Positions 46,723 through 57,372 of a stretch of DNA of 64,000 nt are shown in pieces (positions within the stretch are counted from its first letter, which is position 1; each line of letters starts with the position of its first letter). Below the pieces are notes generated by a model. The model was given only the letters and a program-made list of their open reading frames with translations, did no database searches and had not been told where the DNA came from. The translations under genes and the position numbers were made by a program. The DNA is from Lachnospiraceae bacterium (GTDB lineage Bacteria; Bacillota; Clostridia; Lachnospirales; Lachnospiraceae). The stretch is taken from NCBI GenBank assembly GCA_024687305.1, contig JAILEQ010000062.1, positions 1 to 64,000 on the forward strand, in the 5' to 3' direction.

Positions 46723-47418
46723 ATGATGATCAACGATCTTAAACTTGGTTTCAAGTTATTTAAATACGGTATTCAGAGCAAATCGCTCATAACACTGTTT
46801 TTTATCTTCACGGCGATAGGCATATTGATGGAGCTGTTTGCTACATCAACCATGGACAACATGGGCGGACTTTATATGGTGCTTTGCCCGATTTATTTTG
46901 CGCAGCTTCTTATCACGTCAACGGTTTCTTTGTACATAGCTTCCTCACCGTACAAGTTCAAACTCCAGACAATAATACCTGTGACATACAACTTTATCAT
47001 CATGACGATAACGTTCGGACTCTTCATTATACTGAGATTATTAAGAATATATTTACTTTCTGCCTACTCCGAAGAGTTGATAAAGAATGCTTTATGTGGC
47101 ATTATATTTGTGGCGTTTTTCGTAATGGTGCTTCAGATATACAGTGTCATCGCTTACAGATCTTTCATAGCGTCATTGTTTGTTTTCTTCCCCGTATTTA
47201 TTATCACCTTTGCGGGACAGGGATTCATCTCAAAGCATCTTGGCCGATTTGCGATCTTTGGAAAATTGTATAATTTAAGTGCCGTATCGGCTGTGAGCAT
47301 TGCGATCGTTATGCTGGTTTTGGGCTACGTCGGTTCGTATTATCTTTCAATCGCTTTATACAGAAAGGATCTTGACCCCAGAACGTATAAGCAGGCTTTG
47401 GCAAGAGTCGGAAGATAA
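46723..47418 (+). CDS. Hypothetical membrane protein, likely second permease subunit
   Basis: Six hydrophobic segments, same strand, short gap. Confidence 0.7.
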   Translation: MMINDLKLGFKLFKYGIQSKSLITLFFIFTAIGILMELFATSTMDNMGGLYMVLCPIYFAQLLITSTVSLYIASSPYKFKLQTIIPVTYNFIIMTITFGLFIILRLLRIYLLSAYSEELIKNALCGIIFVAFFVMVLQIYSVIAYRSFIASLFVFFPVFIITFAGQGFISKHLGRFAIFGKLYNLSAVSAVSIAIVMLVLGYVGSYYLSIALYRKDLDPRTYKQALARVGR

Positions 47419-47461
47419 CGTTCTTTAAAGCTTTAGTACGGCATTTGACTTTGGAGATAAA

Positions 47462-48538
47462 ATGAGCAGAAAAGACAAAGATAACGAAAGGACCGGGATC
47501 AGTTTTATCTCGGTTCTTTTAAGTTTACTGATACTGGTTTTGATAGTCGGATTCGTGATATTTAAGCATTATTACAACATGATGGAGACTCAAAAGCCGG
47601 TAAGGGACAAAGAAAACGTACTCGAAAACATACCGAAAGAGCTTCCGGATGTCGATGAATTATATTCCGACAATGAAGAGGACGACGTTTCTGTAAAAGA
47701 AGAGACACATGACGGTGTGAGTGCACCGGATTTTTCTTTTGACATGGACATGGACGGTATATACAATGTCATGATCGTCGGTGTGGATTCAAGAGAAGAC
47801 GATTATTCGGGCCGTTCCGATGCAATGATACTTATCAGCGTGGACCGTAAGACCAATAGGACCGTAATGACATCGTTTTTACGCGATATTTACGTATCCA
47901 TCCCCGAAAACGGGCACAACAGACTCAATGCCGCTTATGCGTTCGGCGGGAGCAAACTGTTAAAAGACACTATATACGAGAATTTCGGTATCCCGATAGA
48001 CAATACGATAACCATCAATTTCTTTGTGATTAAAGATTTTGTGAATGCGATCGGCGGACTCGATGTCGAGCTTTCAGCCGAGGAGATCGTTCATATGAAT
48101 TCGTATGTGACAACGCAGAGTGAAGATTTCGGCGAAGGAGCAACAAACGACAGACTGCCCGAAGAAGACGGTGTTTATCACTTAAACGGCAATCAGGCAC
48201 TGGCATATGCAAGAGTCAGATATGTCGGCACGGATTTCGGACGGACTGCAAGGCAGAGAAGCATTCTTGCCATGTCAATGGATAAAGTAAAGAATATGAG
48301 CATTTCGGAACTTAATGACCTTGCGGAAACTGTCCTTCCAAAACTTCGGACCGATATGAGCGAGACAGACTGCCTGAATTTCATCTTTTCACTGTTTTTA
48401 TCAAGGGGATACGATTTTGATTCGATGGCTGTTCCCGGCGAAGGATTGTTCACATTTGAGACGATCGACGGAATGAGCGTCATAAACGTTGATTTTGAAC
48501 AAAATACCGCGGGGTGGTACAATCTACTTACGAAATAA
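47462..48538 (+). CDS. LytR-CpsA-Psr (LCP) family protein
   Basis: GVDSREDDYSGRSDAMILISVDRKTNRTVMTSFLRDIYVSIPENGHNRLNAAYAFGG. Confidence 0.92.
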   Translation: MSRKDKDNERTGISFISVLLSLLILVLIVGFVIFKHYYNMMETQKPVRDKENVLENIPKELPDVDELYSDNEEDDVSVKEETHDGVSAPDFSFDMDMDGIYNVMIVGVDSREDDYSGRSDAMILISVDRKTNRTVMTSFLRDIYVSIPENGHNRLNAAYAFGGSKLLKDTIYENFGIPIDNTITINFFVIKDFVNAIGGLDVELSAEEIVHMNSYVTTQSEDFGEGATNDRLPEEDGVYHLNGNQALAYARVRYVGTDFGRTARQRSILAMSMDKVKNMSISELNDLAETVLPKLRTDMSETDCLNFIFSLFLSRGYDFDSMAVPGEGLFTFETIDGMSVINVDFEQNTAGWYNLLTK

Positions 48539-48565
48539 CTTTTCTTTGTGCATGAGGGCAGACAT

Positions 48566-49912
48566 ATGAGTGAAGATATAAAGCAAAAAGGCAAAAAGAA
48601 AAAGGGTTTCTTTGTATTCCTTGCAATAATAGCCGCGCTTTTTGTGATCATGACGATCGCAAACATGGTAAGCGCCGTAATGTTAAGAAGCTATATCCGG
48701 TCTTTTGACGCCGTGGAATACGATGATTCAAGACTTGTACCGGAGTTTGAAGACGGACATTACACTTTTACCACGGACGGGGATCTTAAGATAATGCACT
48801 TAACCGACATTCACATCGGCGGAGGCATAAGATCTTACAAAAACGATAAGAAGACCGTTTACGAAGTGATCACTATGTTACGTGCCGAAAAGCCCGACCT
48901 TGTGGTGCTTGGAGGTGACAATACATATTGTCTTCCAAAGATAGGCTTTAACGGCGGTGCGACCGTGAACAACCGATCTGCCGCAAGAAGCGTCATCGAG
49001 ATCTTCGAGCACGAGAAAGTGTATTTTACGACCGTATTCGGAAATCACGACACCGAAGCGTTCGACCTGGCCGATCGTCAGGAGATCGCCGACCTTTATA
49101 TGAACGATAAGTTCAAATATTGCATATTCAATGAGGAGTTTACGGACCTCGATGCCGATACCGTTCCGAGTGTTTCGAACCAGTGCATAGTGCTTAAGAA
49201 TACTTCGGGAAAGATCACGAAGCTTATAATGCTCCTCGATACAAATGCTTATATCAATACGCGTTTTATAAGCACGGTATTCGGAAGATATGATACGATT
49301 CACGATTCCGAGATAAAGTGGGCGGCCGATACGGTAAAAGATATGTCAAAGAAAGCGGGTCTGTCGAAAGATGAGTATCTTAAATGCGTTTTCTTTATGC
49401 ATATTCCGATAGGTGAATACAGAGCGGCGCTTGACGATCTTATCACGGAAGAACGCGATGCAAAGGGAAACATCAAAGGGTTTACCTCAAAAACGCCGTC
49501 CGATACGGTATTTGTTGACGGAGTGTGGGGCGAAGAAAAAGTCTGCTACGGAGGCCTTAACAATTCCGGCGACCCGAAGGATCAGGATGATTTCTTTGAA
49601 GTAATGTGTGAGGATATGGGATGTGTGGATGCGATCTTCTGCGGACACGATCATACCAACAACGCTACGGTCATTTATAAAGGCGTAATGCTTTCATATT
49701 CATATTCTCTTGATAATGAAGCTTACGGAAACAAGATAATGTACAGCGGACTTCAAAGAGGTGCGCAGGTGATCGAGATCGCTTCTGACGGAAGTTTCAG
49801 AAGACAGAATAAAAATGCATATATTGATTACGGGTGCGACCCCAATAAATTTGTGGAAGTGTACCTTGATAAACCGCTTTACGAAGAGTGGTACAGAACT
49901 TACGAAAAATAG
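48566..49912 (+). CDS. Metallophosphoesterase with N-terminal TM
   Basis: LKIMHLTDIHIGGG; VVLGGDNTY; VFGNHDTEA; FCGHDHTNN. Confidence 0.9.
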   Translation: MSEDIKQKGKKKKGFFVFLAIIAALFVIMTIANMVSAVMLRSYIRSFDAVEYDDSRLVPEFEDGHYTFTTDGDLKIMHLTDIHIGGGIRSYKNDKKTVYEVITMLRAEKPDLVVLGGDNTYCLPKIGFNGGATVNNRSAARSVIEIFEHEKVYFTTVFGNHDTEAFDLADRQEIADLYMNDKFKYCIFNEEFTDLDADTVPSVSNQCIVLKNTSGKITKLIMLLDTNAYINTRFISTVFGRYDTIHDSEIKWAADTVKDMSKKAGLSKDEYLKCVFFMHIPIGEYRAALDDLITEERDAKGNIKGFTSKTPSDTVFVDGVWGEEKVCYGGLNNSGDPKDQDDFFEVMCEDMGCVDAIFCGHDHTNNATVIYKGVMLSYSYSLDNEAYGNKIMYSGLQRGAQVIEIASDGSFRRQNKNAYIDYGCDPNKFVEVYLDKPLYEEWYRTYEK

Positions 49913-49930
49913 TCTGAAAGGGTTTTTGAT

Positions 49931-50557
49931 TTGAAACATTTGATATTTGATATAGACGGAACGCTTTGGAATACGACGGGCGTTGTGGCACGTGCGTGGA
50001 CAGAGGCTGTAAAGGAGTCGGGGGTAGAAGAACTTAAAGATCTTCTGATAACCGACAAGATGCTTCAAAAAGAATTCGGAAAGCCTATGGACGAGATAGC
50101 CGACGATCTTTTCGGAGATATCGATCCCGTTAAAAAGGCCGATCTTTTAAAGCGCTGCTGTGAACTTGAACATAAGGCTATAGAGGACAATAAAGACGAC
50201 CTTACCTATAAGGGCGTTCGCAAGACGTTAAGAGAACTCGCAAAAGACAACAAGCTCTATATCGTCAGCAATTGTCAGGACGGGTATATCGAACTTGTGA
50301 TAAGGAAAAACAACATCGCGGATATCATTACCGATTATGAATGTTTCGGTCATACGGGCCTTTTAAAAGCGGATAACATAAAACTTGTTATTGAAAGAAA
50401 CGGAATAGATAAAGCATATTACATCGGAGACACTCTCGGAGACCGGAATTCCGCGAAGGAAGCGGGCTGCGAGTTCGTGTTTGCGGATTACGGCTTCGGA
50501 GAAGTCAAAGATGCGGATTACATAATTTATTCCTTTACGGATATGCTGTCTCTGTGA
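49931..50557 (+). CDS. HAD-family hydrolase
   Basis: LIFDIDGTLWNTT; YIVSNCQDGY; YYIGDTLGDRNSAKEAG; TTG start. Confidence 0.88.
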   Translation: MKHLIFDIDGTLWNTTGVVARAWTEAVKESGVEELKDLLITDKMLQKEFGKPMDEIADDLFGDIDPVKKADLLKRCCELEHKAIEDNKDDLTYKGVRKTLRELAKDNKLYIVSNCQDGYIELVIRKNNIADIITDYECFGHTGLLKADNIKLVIERNGIDKAYYIGDTLGDRNSAKEAGCEFVFADYGFGEVKDADYIIYSFTDMLSL

Positions 50558-50656
50558 TATAATAACGTTGTGCCGTGGTAAAGTACTAAACTGCGCACAC
50601 GATCCGCAGACAGACAGGGGAGTGGCTGTGGAAATCCAGCGAAGGGTTACGGGAAA

Positions 50657-51031
50657 ATGACACAAAATTTGAACAGGTACTGGGATCTTATGAACAATGA
50701 GATCCGACGGGTGAACGAAGACGACGCAGGGCGCGATATCGTCGTCACGACTTCATTTCGCAGCATTCAGAACAAGCTGTACTTTCGATCGGTTGCCTGG
50801 AGACAGGACATTGAGAATCTTAAAGGTGCACTTGTGAACTATGTTGAAGAGGTAGATGAAAATACCGCAACGGATGAAGATATGGAGGTTTTGAGAGACG
50901 ATTACGTTTCCGATTTTGACTTCTCAACGCTTCGGAAAGCGGGAATGAAGCTTTATCGCATAGCCTGCAATAAAAATTCGGTAAAAGTGCTTTTCATGGC
51001 CAAGAACATGGAAATACTCATTAACGATTGA
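50657..51031 (+). CDS. Hypothetical protein
   Basis: ATG after gaagggttacggg; no family recognised. Confidence 0.6.
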   Translation: MTQNLNRYWDLMNNEIRRVNEDDAGRDIVVTTSFRSIQNKLYFRSVAWRQDIENLKGALVNYVEEVDENTATDEDMEVLRDDYVSDFDFSTLRKAGMKLYRIACNKNSVKVLFMAKNMEILIND

Positions 51032-51035
51032 TATG

Positions 51036-51065
51036 ACCGCATCGGGTGACCGGTGCGGTTTTATA
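51036..51065 (+). terminator. Intrinsic terminator
   Basis: accgcatcgg-gtga-ccggtgcggtttta. Confidence 0.75.
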
Positions 51066-51126
51066 ATATTTTAATAATATGATTATTGACATTATAAGGC
51101 TTAGAGACTATTGTATCTGTTGAGGG

Positions 51127-51153
51127 TTAGCACTCGAACTATATGAGTGCTAA
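51127..51153. promoter_or_regulatory. CIRCE element (HrcA operator)
   Basis: TTAGCACTC-gaactatat-GAGTGCTAA: exact canonical inverted repeat with 9-nt spacer upstream of groES. Confidence 0.97.
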
Positions 51154-51175
51154 CAGATTAGAAGGAGGCATTAAA

Positions 51176-53085
<1,910 letters not shown>

Positions 53086-53121
53086 ACTAAACCATTATTC
53101 GCAGTAGGACGAACATAATTG

Positions 53122-53158
53122 AAAGGCCTCATCGTGTTTACACGAATGAGGCCTTTTA
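53122..53158 (+). terminator. Intrinsic terminator after groEL
   Basis: aaaggcctcatcgtg-ttta-cacgaatgaggcctttt. Confidence 0.9.
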
Positions 53159-53232
53159 TATTGTGTTCGGACGTCATTGCGAAGCAATGGTCAAAACCGT
53201 ATAAGTATTTTCTGCTGCGAAGCAGCAGGAGA

Positions 53233-53535
53233 GCGCGCGAAGCGAGCGAAAAATACGCATACGATTTTGACGAACTGCGAATAATGAATCGAAGTATTTA
53301 GCGCGCGAAGCGAGTGAAAAATACGCATACGATTTTGACGAACTGCGAATAATGAATCGAAGTATTTAGCGCGCGAAGCGAGCGAAAAATACGCATACGA
53401 TTTTGACGAACTGCGAATAATGAATCGAAGTATTTAGTGAGCGAAGCGAGCGAAAAATACGCATACGATTTTGACGAACTGCGAATAATGAATCGAAGTA
53501 TTTAGTGAGCGAAGCGAACGAAAAATACGCATACT
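53233..53535. repeat. 68-bp tandem repeat array (~4.4 units)
   Basis: Motif aaaaatacgcata recurs at 53249, 53317, 53385, 53453 and 53521, exactly 68 bp apart; unit gcgcgcgaagcgagcgaaaaatacgcatacgattttgacgaactgcgaataatgaatcgaagtattta. Confidence 0.95.
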
Positions 53536-53627
53536 GTTTTGGCTTTGCGAATAAATCATTTTATCCCTACCTTTTTTTAATAACATGATGTATTATTTTA
53601 AAAGAATTTACCAAGTGAGAAAAAAAT

Positions 53628-54014
53628 ATGTCTTATATCATTTTTGATTCTACAAAAGTAAAGGTATATGAAGCGTTAAAAGGAGTAGCTGCAGATTGCG
53701 GCAAAGGTGAAGAGTTTGCGGAAAAACTCTGGGAAGGCGTAATTAAATATCCTTCGCTTTACGACGAACTGATCTATTATTTCCAAAACGGAATGATAAA
53801 GGACGCAGTATATTTCAACGGATATTCTCTTACGGATCTGTACGTTCATCGGATCGACAGATACAATATTGCCAACGATACCGGCAAAAACACAGCCGCA
53901 TGCAATAAAGATGCAATGATACTTGAAACCATTATGGATATGGTATTGTTTATGGACGATCCCGAGAAATTTGGAAAAAGACTTAACGACGGGCGCGGCA
54001 TGGATAAGATGTAA
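53628..54014 (+). CDS. Hypothetical protein
   Basis: Full-length 128-aa ORF, RBS-like aagtgagaaaaaat; no family recognised. Confidence 0.6.
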   Translation: MSYIIFDSTKVKVYEALKGVAADCGKGEEFAEKLWEGVIKYPSLYDELIYYFQNGMIKDAVYFNGYSLTDLYVHRIDRYNIANDTGKNTAACNKDAMILETIMDMVLFMDDPEKFGKRLNDGRGMDKM

Positions 54015-54061
54015 TTATTTAAAAAATCTTTAAGGCACTCGATTTATTGTTGCATTTTGTA

Positions 54062-54187
54062 CGCCATTGTGCTACATTCATATGGTCTGCGAATATGCGC
54101 AGGCGCAACCCAACCCTTCCAAGGACACGGGAAACTCCAACCCTGCACTTTGGATGAGGGGATCACACAATATCAGGAGGATTTAAA
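54062..54187 (+). promoter_or_regulatory. Candidate structured 5' leader of rpsO
   Basis: GC-rich leader with short complementary segments between the TTG-rich upstream region and the rpsO RBS. Confidence 0.35.
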
Positions 54188-54454
54188 ATGATATCCAAAG
54201 AAAAGAAAAACGCTATTATCAAAGAGTATGCAATCAAAGAAGGCGATACCGGTTCACCCGAAGTACAGGTAGCAGTTCTTACAGCAAGAATCGCTGAGCT
54301 TACCGAGCACTTAAAAGAGAACCCCAACGACAACCACTCAAAGCGCGGTCTTAACATGATGATCGGTCGCAGACGTGGTCTTCTTGATTACCTTAAGAAG
54401 AGCGACATCGAAAGATATCGTAATCTTATCTCAAGACTCGGTCTTAGAAAGTAA
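54188..54454 (+). CDS. rpsO: 30S ribosomal protein S15
   Basis: [73 protein letters not shown]. Confidence 0.99.
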   Translation: MISKEKKNAIIKEYAIKEGDTGSPEVQVAVLTARIAELTEHLKENPNDNHSKRGLNMMIGRRRGLLDYLKKSDIERYRNLISRLGLRK

Positions 54455-54466
54455 TAGTAAATACGA

Positions 54467-54492
54467 GGGTGGGCGAAAGCCTACCCTTTTAT
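54467..54492 (+). terminator. Intrinsic terminator after rpsO
   Basis: gggtgggc-gaaa-gcctacccttttatt. Confidence 0.75.
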
Positions 54493-54516
54493 TGCTTTTT
54501 ATGTTATTGTTTATAA

Positions 54517-54592
54517 GGCGGAAGACGCATCGAGACCACTGACAGACGTATCGGTGACGGTGCACCTGTCAGTAGTTTCGGTATCTTCTGCC
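54517..54592 (+). promoter_or_regulatory. Long hairpin in the rpsO-pnp intergenic region
   Basis: ggcggaaga...cgagaccactgacag / ctgtcagtagtttcg...tcttctgcc; about 24 paired positions interrupted by one bulge. Confidence 0.75.
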
Positions 54593-54616
54593 ATATGTAT
54601 AGAAAGGAGATACACA

Positions 54617-56701
54617 ATGTACAAAAATTTCACAATGGAACTTGCCGGCCGTACATTAAGCGTTGACATAGGACGCGTAGGTAAGCAGGCAAACGGCTGT
54701 GCTTTAATGAAGTACGGCGACACAACGGTTCTTTCAACCGCAACCGCTTCCGAGAAACCCAGAGACGGTATCGACTTCTTCCCTCTTTCCGTAGAGTTCG
54801 AAGAAAAAGCATACGCAACGGGTAAATTCCCCGGAGGTTACAACAAGCGCGAGGGTAAGGCAAGCGAGAATGCAATTCTTACAAGCCGTGTTATCGACCG
54901 CCCCATGCGTCCTTTGTTCCCCAAGGATTATCGTAACGACGTAACTCTTAACAACATGGTAATGAGTGTCGATCCCGAATGCCGTCCCGAGCTTCTTGCT
55001 ATGCTCGGTGCTGCTATCGCAACATGCATTTCCGATATACCTTTTGACGGTCCCTGCGCAATGACTCAGGTAGGTTTGGTGAACGGTGAGTTCATTATCA
55101 ACCCTTCACAGGCACAGTGGAAAGAAGGCGACCTTCAGATGACCGTTGCTTCAACAAGAGAAAAGGTCATCATGATCGAAGCCGGTGCAAAGGAAGTTCC
55201 CGAGGATAAGATCCTTGAAGCTATCTACAAAGCACACGACGTTAACCAGACGGTTATCGATTTCATCGACAAGATCGTAGCAGAGGTTGGAAAGCCCAAG
55301 CACGAGTACACATCCTGCGCAATCCCTCAGGAGATGTTCGATGCCATCAAGGCTATCGTTACTCCTGAAGAGATGGAGACAGCCGTATTTACGGACGAGA
55401 AGCAGGTCAGAGAAGAAAACATCAGAAACATCACCGCAAGACTTGAAGAGGCATTTGCCGACAACGAAGAATGGCTCGCAATCCTCGGTGAGGCTATTTA
55501 TCAGTACGAGAAGAAGACGGTTCGTAAGATGATCTTAAAAGATCATAAACGTCCCGACGGAAGAGAGATCACCCAGATCAGACCTCTTGCAGCAGAAGTT
55601 GACCTCATTCCCAGAGTTCACGGTTCCGCAATGTTCACCAGAGGACAGACTCAGATCTGCGACGTATGTACTCTCGCTCCTTTGTCTGAGATGCAGAAGG
55701 TTGACGGTCTTGACGAGAACGTAACCGAGAAGAGATACATCCATCACTACAACTTCCCGGCATACTCGGTCGGTGAGACCAAGGTAAGCCGCGGACCCGG
55801 ACGTAGAGAGATCGGACACGGTGCACTTGCAGAGAGAGCACTCCTTCCCGTTCTTCCTTCATCAGACGAGTTCCCTTACGCAATCCGTTGCGTATCCGAA
55901 ACATTCGAATCTAACGGATCGACATCAATGGCTTCCACATGTGCTTCATGTATGGCACTTATGGCTGCCGGTGTTCCGATAAAGAAGATGGTAGCAGGTA
56001 TTTCCTGTGGTCTTGTAACAGGTGAGACCGATGACGATTTTGTTCTTCTTACCGATATCCAGGGTCTTGAAGACTTCTTCGGAGACATGGACTTCAAGGT
56101 AACAGGTACAACAGACGGTATCACGGCTATCCAGATGGATATCAAGATCCACGGTCTTACAAGACCTATCGTCGAAGGCGCTATCGCGAGATGTCGTGAC
56201 GCAAGACTCTTCATTATGGATAACTGCATGAAGAAAGCTATCGACGCTCCCAGACCGACCGTTAATGAGTATGCTCCCAAGATCATCTCTCTCCAGATCG
56301 ATCCCGAGAAGATCGGTGATGTTGTCGGACAGAGAGGAAAGACGATCAATGCGATCATCGATGAGACAGGCGTTAAGATCGATATCACCGATGACGGTAT
56401 GGTTTCCGTATGCGGTACCGATCAGGCTATGATGGATAAGGCTGTAGAGTATGTAAAGACTATCGCTTCCGATTTCGTGGAAGGCCAGATCTACAAGGGC
56501 AAAGTTGTTTCCATCAAGGAGTTTGGCGCATTTATAGAGTTTGCACCCGGCAAAGAGGGTATGGTTCACATCTCAAAGATCGCAGATCGCAGGATCGAGC
56601 ATGTTGAAGATGTACTTACACTCGGCGACAAAGTTACGGTTGTATGTCTTGGAAAGGACAAGATGGGCCGCATAAGCTTCTCCATGAAGGATGTAAAATA
56701 A
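54617..56701 (+). CDS. pnp: Polyribonucleotide nucleotidyltransferase
   Basis: MYKNFTMELAGRTLSVDIGRVGKQANGCALMKYGDTTVLSTA...; KH and S1 C-terminal domains; ATG 54617 preferred over 54554. Confidence 0.98.
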   Translation: MYKNFTMELAGRTLSVDIGRVGKQANGCALMKYGDTTVLSTATASEKPRDGIDFFPLSVEFEEKAYATGKFPGGYNKREGKASENAILTSRVIDRPMRPLFPKDYRNDVTLNNMVMSVDPECRPELLAMLGAAIATCISDIPFDGPCAMTQVGLVNGEFIINPSQAQWKEGDLQMTVASTREKVIMIEAGAKEVPEDKILEAIYKAHDVNQTVIDFIDKIVAEVGKPKHEYTSCAIPQEMFDAIKAIVTPEEMETAVFTDEKQVREENIRNITARLEEAFADNEEWLAILGEAIYQYEKKTVRKMILKDHKRPDGREITQIRPLAAEVDLIPRVHGSAMFTRGQTQICDVCTLAPLSEMQKVDGLDENVTEKRYIHHYNFPAYSVGETKVSRGPGRREIGHGALAERALLPVLPSSDEFPYAIRCVSETFESNGSTSMASTCASCMALMAAGVPIKKMVAGISCGLVTGETDDDFVLLTDIQGLEDFFGDMDFKVTGTTDGITAIQMDIKIHGLTRPIVEGAIARCRDARLFIMDNCMKKAIDAPRPTVNEYAPKIISLQIDPEKIGDVVGQRGKTINAIIDETGVKIDITDDGMVSVCGTDQAMMDKAVEYVKTIASDFVEGQIYKGKVVSIKEFGAFIEFAPGKEGMVHISKIADRRIEHVEDVLTLGDKVTVVCLGKDKMGRISFSMKDVK

Positions 56702-56723
56702 GTCGTAAGACATAAGACTTCTA

Positions 56724-56755
56724 ACGGCATATGCGAAAGCGTATGCCGTTTTTTT
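56724..56755 (+). terminator. Intrinsic terminator
   Basis: acggcatatgc-gaaa-gcgtatgccgttttttt. Confidence 0.9.
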
Positions 56756-56782
56756 CCTTTTTAAACACATAAGGGGGTATGT

Positions 56783-57277
56783 ATGAAAAAACTCATTTAT
56801 CTTTTGGCTGCGGTATTGCTCATAGTCATCGATCAGGCATCCAAATTTTGGATCGCAGCCAATCTTAAAGGCAGAGAGAATATAGTCCTCATAAAGAAGA
56901 TATTTGAACTTGAATATGTTGAAAATGACGGAGCCGCTTTTTCGAGTTTTTCGGGAAAGCAGGCATTTTTACTTGTATTAACGCTCTTTATCCTGGCTTT
57001 TGTGATATTTGAATTTATAAGGACTCCGAACGATAAAAAGTTTATCCCGTTAAATATCACATTCACACTTCTTGTTTCCGGCGCGATCGGCAATATGATC
57101 GACAGAGTAAAGCAGGGCTACGTAGTTGACTTTTTCTATTTTGTTCCGATCAATTTTCCCAGATTCAACGTAGCGGACATCTATATAACGGTTTCAGCCG
57201 TAATGCTTGGGATAGTGCTTATATTTGTGTACAAAGAAGAAGATACGGCATATTTGTTCACCTTTAAAAAGAAATGA
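56783..57277 (+). CDS. lspA: Signal peptidase II
   Basis: VIDQASKFWIAANL; EYVENDGAAFSSF; GAIGNMIDRVKQGYVVDFF; FNVADIYITV. Confidence 0.96.
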   Translation: MKKLIYLLAAVLLIVIDQASKFWIAANLKGRENIVLIKKIFELEYVENDGAAFSSFSGKQAFLLVLTLFILAFVIFEFIRTPNDKKFIPLNITFTLLVSGAIGNMIDRVKQGYVVDFFYFVPINFPRFNVADIYITVSAVMLGIVLIFVYKEEDTAYLFTFKKK

Positions 57278-57372
57278 TTTTGTGATAAGATAAATTGTTA
57301 GAGTTTAGCCAAAAACGGCTTGGCTTTAGCGTTGTTTTGATATCAAGGGTTACAAATGATGAGGAGTCACTT

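Noticed and set aside
53119-53301. 60-aa ORF starting in the groEL terminator
   Set aside because: Runs through a terminator and into the 68-bp repeat array; not a plausible gene.
53233-53535. CRISPR array
   Set aside because: The 68-bp units are contiguous and near-identical over their whole length, with no unique spacers; no cas genes nearby.
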